The notes beneath the pieces are model-generated. The model saw only the letters and a list, made by a program, of their open reading frames with translations, made no database searches and was not told the origin of the DNA. Below are positions 26,501-33,949 of a stretch of 64,000 bases of DNA, one piece after another. This stretch comes from Pseudomonas sp. 31-12 (GTDB lineage: Bacteria > Pseudomonadota > Gammaproteobacteria > Pseudomonadales > Pseudomonadaceae), in the NCBI RefSeq assembly GCF_003151075.1, contig NZ_CP029482.1:4464001-4528000 (forward strand), written 5' to 3'. Every line of letters starts with the position of its first letter. Within the stretch, counting starts at the first letter, position 1. The position numbers were made by a program, and so were the translations under genes.

Positions 26501-26703
26501 TCCAGCGGCGCCGCGACAGTCTGCGCCACCACCGCCGGGTTGGCGCCGGGGTACTGGGCGTTGACCACGATCAGCGGCGGGACCACATCGGGGTATTCCG
26601 AGACCGGCAAGCGAAACAGCGAGATGATCCCGGCCAGCAAAATCAGGGTCGAAAGGGCTCCGGCGAAGATGGGGCGGTCAATGAAGAAGCGCGAAAAGTT
26701 CAT
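23518..26703 (-). CDS. RND efflux transporter, inner-membrane pump (HAE1 family)
   Basis: A 1061-residue proton-driven trimeric pump of the AcrB/MexF type. It opens MNFSRFFIDRPIFAGALS, has the helix-4 Asp pair in GIVVDDAIVVVENVERN (about residues 407-408), the duplicated 6+6 helix layout and large periplasmic loops. It would expel drugs, solvents or aromatic metabolites. Its ATG overlaps the stop of the adaptor gene (26700-26703). No outer-membrane channel gene follows, so it must recruit an OprM/OprN-type protein from elsewhere. Confidence 0.9.
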   Translation of the reverse strand: MNFSRFFIDRPIFAGALSTLILLAGIISLFRLPVSEYPDVVPPLIVVNAQYPGANPAVVAQTVAAPLEEQINGVEDMLYMQSQANSDGNLTLSVTFKVGTDPDKAQQLVQNRVSQALPRLPEDVRRLGVVTMKSSSTQTLAIHLVSPDDQYNATYLRNYGILNIKNQLERIPGVGEVRIWGGGDYAMRIWLDPQKVAQRGLSANDVVAAIREQNVQVAAGVIGGQPMRTDVAQQLSVNTQGRLKTEKEFGDIILKSLPGGAVTFLRDVARVELAASDYGLRSLVDGKPAVGFGVFQMAGGNALAISDQARDIMRQAKQDMPAGVDYTIVFDPTQFVRSSILAVIQTLLESTLLVVLVVILFLQTWRASIIPLLAMPVSIIGTLSLMLACGFSINALSLFGMVLAIGIVVDDAIVVVENVERNIARGLSPKDASYKAMEEVSKPIIAITLTLASVFVPLAFMPGLTGQFYQQFALTIAISTIISAFNSLTLSPALCALLLKSHDAPRDRLSRAIDRLLGPLFSRFNRLSARGEQAYGSNLGRVIQRKGMPLGFYALLLGFTAWLGHSLPGGFVPAQDKEFLVGLAQLPNGASLERTEQVIQRMNDIALKQPGVAHTLEFPGMSVNGLMNSSSAGIIFVILEPFANRHGSDMSAGAIASALNQQFSTIKEAFTGVFPPPPVLGLGTLGGFKLQFEDRGALGFEKLDEAVRAFLKQAALAPELGPSFSSYQIDVPQLKVDLDRVKAKQSQVAMTDVFDTLQIYLGSLYVNDFNLLGRVYQVRVQADAPFRAHADDIGQLKTRNADGNMVPLASLVEVHPTYGPEMVVRYNGYTAADLNGGPAPGYSSGQAQAAVERIAAETLPKGIKFEWTELTYQQIISGDSTLWILLICMLLVYLVLAALYESLLLPVVILLIVPMSIMSALLGVWLTQGDNNIFTQIGLMVLVGLASKNAILIVEFARELEQQGRSIVRAAIEASQLRLRPILMTSIAFIMGVVPLVLSTGAGAEMRHAMGVAVFFGMLGVTLFGLLFTPVFYVALRLLATRRSRLVADDFVPSVADITVR
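23521..23538. promoter_or_regulatory. Palindrome over the last codons of the RND gene
   Basis: GCGGACA-GTTA-TGTCCGC forms a perfect 7-bp inverted repeat in the final six codons of the pump gene, about 80 bp upstream of the alcohol dehydrogenase start. It may be an operator for that downstream gene or chance in GC-rich coding DNA. Confidence 0.25.
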
Positions 26704-27878
26704 TGCCCTTCCCTCGCATCGACGTGTTGGGCGAGCAACGGTCTGACGGTATCGCCCGGCCGCGCCCGATGCAGGCCATTGATCACCACCCGCTCGCCGG
26801 CTTGCAGGCCGGAATCGATGATTCGCAAGTCGCCCACCAGGTTGCCGGGGCTGATGCGCCGATACTCAACCTGATCATTAGCGGTCACCACCAACACAAA
26901 CTTCTTGTCCTGGTCCGTGCCGATTGCGCTGTCGTCGATCAGCACGGCCTGACGCGGCGGGCCGCCGCCGAGTTTGATCCGGGCCAGCATGCCGGGCCTG
27001 AGCAGGCCGTCGGCATTGTCGAAACTGGCGCGCACCCGCAGCGTAGCCGACTGCACGTCGAGCTGATTGTCCATCGATGCCAGTTTGCCCCCGCGCGAAT
27101 AGTCCGTTTCATTGGACAGCCCGAGCATGACCGGCACTTCACTGCCCTTCGCACTGCCGTGATTGAGGTAGCGCAGGAACGTTTGCTCATCGACGTCGAA
27201 AGCGGCATAGATCGGCGAGAGCGATACCAGGGTGCTCAACGGCGCGGCATTTTCACCGGCGCTGACGATATTGCCCGCGGTCACCAGGGCACGGGACATG
27301 CGTCCGCTGACCGGCGCCGTGATGCGAGTGTGGGCCAGATCCAACCGGGAACTGTCGAGTATCGCCTGGGCCTGCCGGACATTGGCTTGTGCTTCGCTGG
27401 CGGCGTTCTGTTTCTCGTCCAGATCGCGCATGGCGATGGCATTGGAGTTGATCAGCCGTTGGGCCCGGCCCAGATCGGTGGCGGTGTACAGACTTCGCGA
27501 CTTCGCCGCCGCCAGACTGGCCTGGGCCTGTTCGACCCGGGCGGTATACGGCCTGGCGTCGATTTCGAAGAGCAAGTCGCCTTCCTTGACGATCGCGCCA
27601 TCCTTGAAATGCACAGCAACAATCGTCCCGGACACCAGCGGCCGGATGACTACTTTTTCGACCGCCTCCAGACGTCCGGAATAGTTCTGCCAGTCGGTCA
27701 CTGGACTGGACAGCGCCATGGCCACATCGACTTCGGCGGCCGCTGGCGCGACGCTGGCCTTGGCGATAGTGGACGGTTCCCCGCGTAGCACGATCACCAG
27801 GGCAACGACGATAGCGCAAGCAAGACTGGCGCGGAGCATGAGCGCACTGCCCGAGCGTTTGGGTCGGATCGAGTCCAT
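26700..27878 (-). CDS. RND periplasmic adaptor (membrane fusion protein)
   Basis: A 392-residue HlyD/AcrA-type adaptor. An N-terminal hydrophobic anchor (residues about 14-32) is followed by the split biotinyl-lipoyl domain (RPLVSGTIVAVHFKDG... and ARITAPVSGRMSR-like half), a helical hairpin (YTARVEQAQASLAAAKS) and beta-barrel/membrane-proximal domains. No lipobox Cys is visible, so it is membrane-anchored rather than lipidated. The start at 27878 has GGGAAG upstream. It is translated together with the pump. Confidence 0.88.
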   Translation of the reverse strand: MDSIRPKRSGSALMLRASLACAIVVALVIVLRGEPSTIAKASVAPAAAEVDVAMALSSPVTDWQNYSGRLEAVEKVVIRPLVSGTIVAVHFKDGAIVKEGDLLFEIDARPYTARVEQAQASLAAAKSRSLYTATDLGRAQRLINSNAIAMRDLDEKQNAASEAQANVRQAQAILDSSRLDLAHTRITAPVSGRMSRALVTAGNIVSAGENAAPLSTLVSLSPIYAAFDVDEQTFLRYLNHGSAKGSEVPVMLGLSNETDYSRGGKLASMDNQLDVQSATLRVRASFDNADGLLRPGMLARIKLGGGPPRQAVLIDDSAIGTDQDKKFVLVVTANDQVEYRRISPGNLVGDLRIIDSGLQAGERVVINGLHRARPGDTVRPLLAQHVDAREGQ

Positions 27879-27933
27879 AAACAACTTCCCTGTTATTAAG
27901 CGATGTGTGTCGAAGCAATCTGTCGAGGATGGA

Positions 27934-29097
27934 TCAAGGCGCGGTTTCAGGGTTGCCCAGGCTGCTGTCCAGCGCCTTGGCTTTCCCGGTTCGCCCCCAG
28001 CGCTGCATGACCGGTCGCTCGATAAAGTTGAACAACAGCCAACCACCGAAGATGGAGAGCGCAAAGGTGGCCGCGACGATCAACGTGGCCGTCCTGTTAT
28101 CGAACAGTCGGCCGCCGAGCAGTTGTGTCGCGCAGGTCATGATCAGCAGATGGATCATGTAGAAACCAAAGGAGATTTCGCCCAGCCAGACCATCCAGCG
28201 ACTGTTGAGTAACCCCTTGCGATCCTGCAGGTCACTGGCGGCAATCGCCGTGATCAGCGCTGCAATCGGCACCAGCGTTACCAGGTTCAGGCTGTACTGG
28301 AACGGCACCCACATGGCCGCCAGGTAACCGCCGACCATCAGCGCGAAAGCCCAGGGCACGCTCAATTCGATCCAGCGCCCAGCCATGAGAATGCGGGCCA
28401 TGAGCATGCCCAGCACGAACTCGAACATGCGCGCGGGCGGGAAGTAGTAAGACCACCACCATTGGCTCAGGGAAATCGGGTACTCATTGATAAACGGCGT
28501 GGCAGGTGTCAGCAAACGTATCGCCACTTGCGTCAGGGCCAGGCCGGCGACCATCGCCCAGGCCCAGTGCCACAGGCGTTCCTCGGAAATTTTCCAGATC
28601 AGCTTGAGAGCCAGCGGAAACAGCAAATAGAAGAACAACTCGCAGCACAGCGACCAGGACGGCCCGTTGACGCTGAGGAAAGTGTCCATCCGTGGAATCC
28701 AGGAATGCACCAGCAACAGGTTGGGCAACCAGATCGCCACGCTGGCGGCAGGCACCGCAAACAGCGCCATCGCCAACACCCAGGTGGCGATATGGTTAGG
28801 GTAGATTTTCAACAAACGGCGTTTCCAGAAGCCTGTCACGCTGTCGCCTTTGCGAGCCGACCAAGTGATCACGAAGCCACTGAGCACAAAAAAGAACGAC
28901 ACCCCGAGCCAGCCACCACCGCTGAAGATCCGTTGAAAGGCATCGATCACATTGGTGTCGGCATAGGGGTTGAAACCGATGATCCGGGTCAGCGAGGCGT
29001 GAAACATGAACACCATCGCCGCCGCCAGAAAACGGATCCCGGTGAGTGAGTCGAGCTTGCTGTGGAAATGCGAATGATAGAACTCTGCGTTTTTCAT
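27934..29097 (-). CDS. Acyltransferase-3 family (OafA/YrhL-like)
   Basis: A 387-residue multi-spanning membrane acyltransferase, likely O-acetylating a surface polysaccharide or lipid. It has the N-terminal LDSLTGIRFLAAAMVFMFHASL segment containing the family R/H residues, LGVSFFFVLSGFV, and about ten helices. ATG codons at 29097 and 29118 are both possible; 29097 with GGGGATCGGAA upstream is preferred. It ends 55 bp before the RND adaptor start and could share its transcript. Confidence 0.8.
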   Translation of the reverse strand: MKNAEFYHSHFHSKLDSLTGIRFLAAAMVFMFHASLTRIIGFNPYADTNVIDAFQRIFSGGGWLGVSFFFVLSGFVITWSARKGDSVTGFWKRRLLKIYPNHIATWVLAMALFAVPAASVAIWLPNLLLVHSWIPRMDTFLSVNGPSWSLCCELFFYLLFPLALKLIWKISEERLWHWAWAMVAGLALTQVAIRLLTPATPFINEYPISLSQWWWSYYFPPARMFEFVLGMLMARILMAGRWIELSVPWAFALMVGGYLAAMWVPFQYSLNLVTLVPIAALITAIAASDLQDRKGLLNSRWMVWLGEISFGFYMIHLLIMTCATQLLGGRLFDNRTATLIVAATFALSIFGGWLLFNFIERPVMQRWGRTGKAKALDSSLGNPETAP

Positions 29098-29321
29098 TTC
29101 CGATCCCCAAATAGTCATGGCACGCCCCAAAACACCTGCGTGTGCAGGCGTGCTCCCTGTAAAAAAATCTCACGACAATCCCAGCGGCGTTGCGAGCATT
29201 GCAGGCAATGTTGCGAGGGTCCGTTGACCCCAGGGGTACGGCTAGATGCAGACATTTTTAGCGGCGGAACGCTGCTTTTTTTGTGCTTGCGGCCGGTCCC
29301 GGGCTGGGACCGGCGCGAAGG

Positions 29322-30512
29322 TCATTCCCCGTAAACGGCGTTACACAGGTCGACGGTAAATTGCCCGAACATGCCTTCGAAGGCTGTATTGGTGAAGGCG
29401 ACGACCGTCAATTGCTCGGCCGGGTCGACGAACCAGGAGTGTCCATAGGCACCACCCAATCGCCAACTACCGACCGACTCGACCGTCTGGGCGGCGGCCG
29501 GGTCCTTGAGCACGGTAAAGCCCAGGCCGAAGCCGCGACCGGGCCAGTTTTCCAGTTCGAGCTCGCCGGTCTGGTTGGTGGTCATCTCATCGACCAGCGC
29601 TTTAGGTAACAACGGCGCGCCGCCTTTGCGCAGGGTTTCGAGCAGATGGAGGAACTCACCAGCGCTGCCGATCAAGCCCGAACCACCGGAGTTGAAAGCC
29701 TGTGGGTCCAGGGCCCGGCTCGGCTCCAGCTTGATGCCGGCGGTGCCTTCGAAAACCGGCACCACTTCCAGCTCTTTCATGCGCCGCGGCTGTGGTTGAT
29801 CGTTCAGGTACGCCGGGGTCAGGCGGCTGGCGTCGGACACACCGAAACCGACATCGCGCAAGCCCAGTGGCTTGGCGATCAATGCCTCGATTGCAGCGGC
29901 CAGCGAGGTGCCGGTGACTGCAGCAATCACGCCGCCCAGGACATCGGTCGCAATTGAATAGCCCCACGAACTGCCAGGTTTGTACAGCAAGGGCGCGTGA
30001 CTGAGGCTGCGCAGGTTTTCTTCCAGCGTCACGTTGCTGCGCTCCATGCCATCGGACACACCGGCATCACGATAAGGACCACCCTGATCGCTTTCCAGAA
30101 AACCATAAGTGAGGCCGGCGGTATGGCTCAGCAACTGACGCACCGTGATCGTCGCTGGCTGGCCGTCGCTCAGGGTCGGCTTGAAGTAAGGCAGCCAGCG
30201 GGTGATGTCGTCATCCAGGTTGAGTTTGCCCTGACCGATCAGCGCCAGTGCGGCCACCGAAACAATCGGCTTGGATACCGAAGACAGCCGAAACAAGGCA
30301 TCCTCGCGCATCGGCAACTGCGCCTCACGGTCGGCCAATCCGGCCGCGCGCTGGTAAATGAGCTTGCCGCGGTGAGCCACCAGCACCACTGCGCCTACCA
30401 GGCGCTGATCGTGCAAGGTCTGCTCCAGCACCGCGTCGATGCGCGAAGCCAGCTCGACGAGTTCAAACGAGCGTAGAGACTGTAATGAGCGAAGCGGTTC
30501 GTTGACTGACAT
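29322..30512 (-). CDS. Beta-lactamase-fold serine hydrolase (EstB/class C-like)
   Basis: A 396-residue serine hydrolase. The SxxK motif reads SVSK in FRLSSVSKPIVS, followed by LLSHTAGLTYGF, a Tyr motif in WGYSIATD, and a late HSW box (GGAYGHSWFVDP). This combination fits EstB-type esterases/penicillin-binding-protein-like hydrolases rather than true beta-lactamases. No signal peptide is evident, so it is likely cytosolic. It is divergent from a LysR gene at 30635, its likely regulator. Confidence 0.8.
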   Translation of the reverse strand: MSVNEPLRSLQSLRSFELVELASRIDAVLEQTLHDQRLVGAVVLVAHRGKLIYQRAAGLADREAQLPMREDALFRLSSVSKPIVSVAALALIGQGKLNLDDDITRWLPYFKPTLSDGQPATITVRQLLSHTAGLTYGFLESDQGGPYRDAGVSDGMERSNVTLEENLRSLSHAPLLYKPGSSWGYSIATDVLGGVIAAVTGTSLAAAIEALIAKPLGLRDVGFGVSDASRLTPAYLNDQPQPRRMKELEVVPVFEGTAGIKLEPSRALDPQAFNSGGSGLIGSAGEFLHLLETLRKGGAPLLPKALVDEMTTNQTGELELENWPGRGFGLGFTVLKDPAAAQTVESVGSWRLGGAYGHSWFVDPAEQLTVVAFTNTAFEGMFGQFTVDLCNAVYGE

Positions 30513-30596
30513 TGGCGGACCTGAATAGTTGGATGAATAAGTCGATGTCTCGATGGTAGAGGGGGCCGTTGTCGGGAAACAGAGGTTACTATTCCG

Positions 30597-30610
30597 AGGT
30601 CCACGGACCT
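30597..30610. promoter_or_regulatory. Inverted repeat in divergent hydrolase/LysR promoter
   Basis: AGGTCC-AC-GGACCT sits in the 122-bp gap between the serine hydrolase and the LysR gene, where a LysR protein would normally bind to control both. Confidence 0.4.
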
Positions 30611-30634
30611 TTTTGTCCGCAATCAAAGGAGTGA

Positions 30635-31525
30635 GTGTTGGATAAGCTCAATGGCATCACGGTGTTTGTGCAGGTTGCCGAAAGCCGCAGTTTTGTTGGG
30701 GCCGGCCGTTTGTTGGGGATCTCCGCCTCGGCGGTGGGTAAGAGCATCGCGCGCATGGAAGAGAAACTCGGCGCACGCCTGTTCCATCGCAATACCCGCA
30801 GCATCAACCTGACCAGCGAAGGTTCGTTGTTTCTGGAGCGCTGCCGCCGGGTGCTCAACGAACTGGAAGCCGCCGAGCAGGAACTCTCCAGCTCCAGCGA
30901 GACACCACGAGGTAAACTGCGCATCAGCCTGCCGCTGCTGGGCAATGTCCTGTTCATGCAGCTCTCACGATTCATGCAGCACTATCCAGAAATCCAGCTG
31001 GAACTGGACTTCACCGATCGGCTGGTGGACGTGGTCGAGGAAGGTTTCGACGCCGTGCTGCGCACCGGCCAGTTGCACGACTCTCGGTTAATGGCCAGGA
31101 AACTCGACAGCTTCGGCTTCTACCTCGTCGGCGCCCCCAGCTACTTTGCGAGCCACGACTACCCGCAGAATGTCGAGCAACTGCAGGAACACCACTGCCT
31201 GCATTACAAACTGCCCTCCACGGGCAAACTGGAAAAATGGCCACTGTCGGGGCTTGCCGAAGGCACCGAGTTGAAAGTACCGGCCACGATGGTCTGCAAT
31301 AACCTTGATATGCTGATCCACATGGCCCGACAAGGACTGGGCATTGCCTGCGTTCCCGAGTTTGCGGTGCGCGAGGCACTGGCGACCGGAGAGCTGGTGT
31401 CGATACTGCCTGACAAAGTGTTGCGCACGCTGAACATTCAGGTGGTATGGCCGTCGAGCCGCTACCTGACGCCGAAGTTGCGAGCGTTTATTGATTTTGT
31501 TTGTGATGGGGGTGTTCGAGACTAA
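30635..31525 (+). CDS. LysR-family transcriptional regulator
   Basis: A 296-residue LysR protein of the large group that includes DmlR/YhjC-like regulators: the winged helix LNGITVFVQVAESRSFVGAGRLLGISASAVGKSIARMEEKLGARLFHRNTR is followed by the effector domain. The start is either GTG at 30635 or TTG at 30638; AAAGGAG ends at 30631, which gives the TTG the better spacing. It is divergent from the beta-lactamase-fold gene. Its 3' end runs directly into a decayed MFS gene. Confidence 0.85.
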   Translation: MLDKLNGITVFVQVAESRSFVGAGRLLGISASAVGKSIARMEEKLGARLFHRNTRSINLTSEGSLFLERCRRVLNELEAAEQELSSSSETPRGKLRISLPLLGNVLFMQLSRFMQHYPEIQLELDFTDRLVDVVEEGFDAVLRTGQLHDSRLMARKLDSFGFYLVGAPSYFASHDYPQNVEQLQEHHCLHYKLPSTGKLEKWPLSGLAEGTELKVPATMVCNNLDMLIHMARQGLGIACVPEFAVREALATGELVSILPDKVLRTLNIQVVWPSSRYLTPKLRAFIDFVCDGGVRD

Positions 31526-31840
31526 GGACCAACTTGCCGCCATTCTGGTCGACAAACAAAAAGGCATGAAAGTGGCGCGCACTTACCGCCAGGCGTTCAC
31601 CTCCCCACTGGTGATCAAGCTGTGGCGCATGCGCTATGGAGCATCGGCGTGTACGGCTTCATCATGTGGTTACCGTCGATCATCAAACCAGCCTCAGCGT
31701 CTGATATCGTCACCACCGGCTGGTTGAGTTCCGTGCCCTATGGCAGCGGTAGTGACGATGCTGGCGGTGTCCTGGGCCTTCGGACAAAACCGGCCAACGC
31801 AAACTGTTCGTCTGGCCCTACCATTGCGCGCGAGTGAAAT
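31508..31840 (+). pseudogene. Remnant of an MFS (ACS family) transporter
   Basis: Three consecutive pieces in different frames read as one transporter segment. They are TYRQAFTSPLVIKLW (frame from 31524), then HALWSIGVYGFIMWLPSIIK and IVTTGWLSSVPY (31625-31740), then TGQRKLFVWPYH after a further shift. This order matches the middle of organic-anion/sugar-acid symporters of the ACS family. Both ends are missing and at least two frameshifts are present, so it cannot make a working protein. Confidence 0.65.
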
Positions 31841-31970
31841 GCTCGTATCAAGGCAGCGACATCCAAAAAAGTCTTGGCAGATGGGGCGTCGAAGAAGAGG
31901 CAAAAAAATGGACTTAAAACCACCGGATGCTGCTGGAGCGCAGCGGATTTCAGCGGGATACCGCACAAAT

Positions 31971-31998
31971 GAAAAAAGGACCCGAAGGTCCTTTTTTC
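31971..31998. terminator. Bidirectional terminator hairpin
   Basis: GAAAAAAGGACC-CGAA-GGTCCTTTTTTC is a perfect 12-bp stem with A and T runs on both sides. No intact gene now ends at it. Confidence 0.75.
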
Positions 31999-32130
31999 TT
32001 TCTCTATGGAATTCAGCAGAACCCCATGGAGCTGGAGCGGGAAACGAGACTCGTATCTAGCGTCCGACCCATTGAAATCTAAGGGTTTTCTTTTCTTGCC
32101 GAAGCAGGAAAAGACGTGGGTCCTTAGCAG

Positions 32131-32181
32131 CCTGTCGCGACCGGCAGCTATCGGCCAATTGTGCCGGTAACGTGCGACAGG
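32131..32181. repeat. Large imperfect inverted repeat near the att scar
   Basis: CCTGTCGC-GACCGGCA pairs with TGCCGGT-aac-GTGCGACAGG across a 15-nt loop, giving a long stem with one small bulge. It lies between two terminators with no gene attached. Origin and role are unknown. Confidence 0.45.
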
Positions 32182-32316
32182 AATGGACCTAAAAACTGTC
32201 GTCAACTCACTTATCAAGCGGCGGCTAAAGCCCACGGGACAATTTCCGACCTTGGAATCACAGCCGAAGATTCCACCCAGAGCCAGTCGTTTTGTAGGGG
32301 TAAAAACGACCAAAAA

Positions 32317-32353
32317 TAAAAAAGGGTCGCGAGATAAAATCTCGCAACCCTTT
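32317..32353 (-). terminator. Rho-independent terminator downstream of the tRNA-Pro fragment
   Basis: On the minus strand AAAGGGTTGCGAGAT pairs with ATCTCGCGACCCTTT and is followed by TTTATTTTTGG. It begins nine bases after the CCA end of the tRNA fragment, as expected for the natural terminator of a tRNA gene. Confidence 0.8.
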
Positions 32354-32361
32354 GAATTATA

Positions 32362-32406
32362 TGGTCGGGACGGAGTGATTCGAACACTCGACCCCTAGCA
32401 CCCCAT
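32362..32406 (-). other. att site: 3' part of tRNA-Pro(GGG)
   Basis: The minus strand carries, in order, an anticodon loop ATGGGGT (anticodon GGG), the 3' stem strand GCTAG, a five-base variable loop GGGTC, the T-arm GAGTG-TTCGAAT-CACTC, the acceptor strand CGTCCCG, A and CCA. No D-arm, 5' acceptor strand or 5' anticodon strand precedes it. This is exactly what tyrosine-integrase elements leave at their distal end when they insert at a tRNA anticodon loop. The intact tRNA and the integrase are not in the window. Confidence 0.8.
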
Positions 32407-32953
32407 CTCCTTTTTCATACTTCTTGAAAGACTCCAAAATTTTACTCTGGATTTTTCTAAGCTAGTATTTGCTTGAGTTCCAGCGGTGTTCTGCTCTATG
32501 AGAGTCCAGTAACGTCCATCGAGAGCCGACTTTTTTGTGGGGGGAAAAGTAGGGGGAGTCCATTTCATGGCCGTTGAACATACAGAGCTATGGGCGCGCG
32601 CCGAGCGCTTACTAGCCTAAAGAGCGCTACGAGCGTGCAGGCGAATGACGAGCCTTTTATCCAGATCACCAGCATCGGCTGAACTGAATACCCGTCCCGC
32701 ATTGCCTTGCACAGTGCCGCGGATTGCTCCGTGCAGTATCCACTCCCGGTGAACGCCGCTGCACTCATGAATTGCCCCATCACCGCCAATGACACCTCTG
32801 TACGATTGGCTCACTGCCTGACGCCCATTCCCGCGTACTTACGCAAAATGCGGCTATCGACTTGCCAATATCGGCTTTTTCGCCCCGCCCCCCCTCCCTA
32901 CAGTGTGTACGACTTCAACGGCGAGCAGCGCTCGCCCCGTTCAGGAATCGTGC
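32407..32953. other. Gene-poor junction between att scar and Rieske cluster
   Basis: I see no gene I can support. The first 130 bp are AT-rich. A minus-strand open frame (32795-32565, hydrophobic in its second half, GTG start without a good ribosome site) might be a small membrane protein or a relic. The last 150 bp should carry the promoter of the reductase-led operon, but no clear -35/-10 pair was found. Confidence 0.5.
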
Positions 32954-33898
32954 ATGCCCAGCCTGTCTTTGCGTATCGAAAGGATCGACCTGCTCACGCC
33001 TCACATTCGTCGCCTGATCCTGGTCGCTGACGCCGGCCACACCCTGCCCGGTTTCACCCCGGGTGCTCATATCGAAGTGCTGATACCAGGCAGTAAACCC
33101 ATGTGGCGTGCTTACTCGCTGGTCAGCCTGCCTGAGCACCCTCACTACGAGATCGCGGTGCAGCTGGAGAACCAGAGCAGCGGTGGTTCGCGCTGGATGC
33201 ACGAGGTGCAAGTCGGTCAGCAACTGAGGGTACGTGCGCCCAACAACCATTTCCCATTGGTGGCAAATGCCAGTGAATACCTGCTGATCGCGGGAGGGAT
33301 AGGCATCACCCCAATGCTTGGCATGGCCCGCTCGCTCGCGGTCAGTCAGCAGCCATTCACTTTGCACTATGCCGGTCGCGACGCAGACCGCATGGCGTAT
33401 CTGGAAGAGGTCCAGGCGCTCGGCACCGCTCGATGCTGGATCAGCGGCGGTGACCCGGCGCGGCGCCTGCCCCTGAACAGCCTGCTGGACTCGCCCATCA
33501 GCGGACGTCAGCTTTATGTGTGCGGCCCCAAGTCATTGATCAGCAACGTGCTGCAAACGGCTCGCGCACTGGGCTGGGACGACAGCCAACTGCACAGCGA
33601 ATTGTTCATCGGCAGCCTCGGCACCGAGACCGAAGCCGGTTTTGAAGTGGAGCTGCGCAGCAGTGGAATAACGCTTCAGGTGGCCGCGGGCAAAAGCGTG
33701 CTGGACGCAATGATAGAAGCCGATCTGGACCCGATGTTCGATTGCCGTCGGGGTGACTGTGGGGTGTGCGTGGCCCAAGTGCTCGAAGGCGCCGCTGACC
33801 ACCGCGATATTTGTCTGTCGGAGCGCGAGCGGGCTGACGGCAGCTTCTGCACCTGTGTATCCCGCGCCTCCAGCACTCGCCTGGTGCTCGATTTGTAA
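32954..33898 (+). CDS. Rieske oxygenase reductase (phthalate dioxygenase reductase/VanB type)
   Basis: A 314-residue electron-transfer protein: FMN/FAD-binding barrel with RAYSLVSLP near residue 52, NAD-binding GGIGITPMLGMARSL near 114, and a C-terminal plant-type [2Fe-2S] domain with CRRGDCGVC and a distal Cys in FCTCVSR. It passes electrons from NAD(P)H to the dioxygenase encoded next. AGGAA precedes the ATG at 32954. It is the first gene of a six-gene plus-strand cluster. Confidence 0.85.
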   Translation: MPSLSLRIERIDLLTPHIRRLILVADAGHTLPGFTPGAHIEVLIPGSKPMWRAYSLVSLPEHPHYEIAVQLENQSSGGSRWMHEVQVGQQLRVRAPNNHFPLVANASEYLLIAGGIGITPMLGMARSLAVSQQPFTLHYAGRDADRMAYLEEVQALGTARCWISGGDPARRLPLNSLLDSPISGRQLYVCGPKSLISNVLQTARALGWDDSQLHSELFIGSLGTETEAGFEVELRSSGITLQVAAGKSVLDAMIEADLDPMFDCRRGDCGVCVAQVLEGAADHRDICLSERERADGSFCTCVSRASSTRLVLDL

Positions 33899-33949
33899 GT
33901 GCGTTGCTGTACCACGCACCTCTATTATGGCTGGTTAAAAGGAGACATC

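Noticed and set aside
31738..32313. Minus-strand open frame of 191 codons in the scar
   Set aside because: It crosses a perfect terminator and a large inverted repeat and is antisense to the transporter remnant; no domain is seen.
32183..32398. Plus-strand open frame ending in ...GRDGVIRTLDP
   Set aside because: Its 3' end is the antisense of the tRNA-Pro fragment and its middle is the tRNA terminator, so it is not a gene.
32362..32406. A complete tRNA gene
   Set aside because: The 5' acceptor strand, D-arm and 5' anticodon strand are missing, so it is only the 3' fragment.
32565..32795. Minus-strand frame of 76 codons with a hydrophobic half
   Set aside because: GTG start without a good ribosome site and no family likeness; kept only as a note in the junction region.
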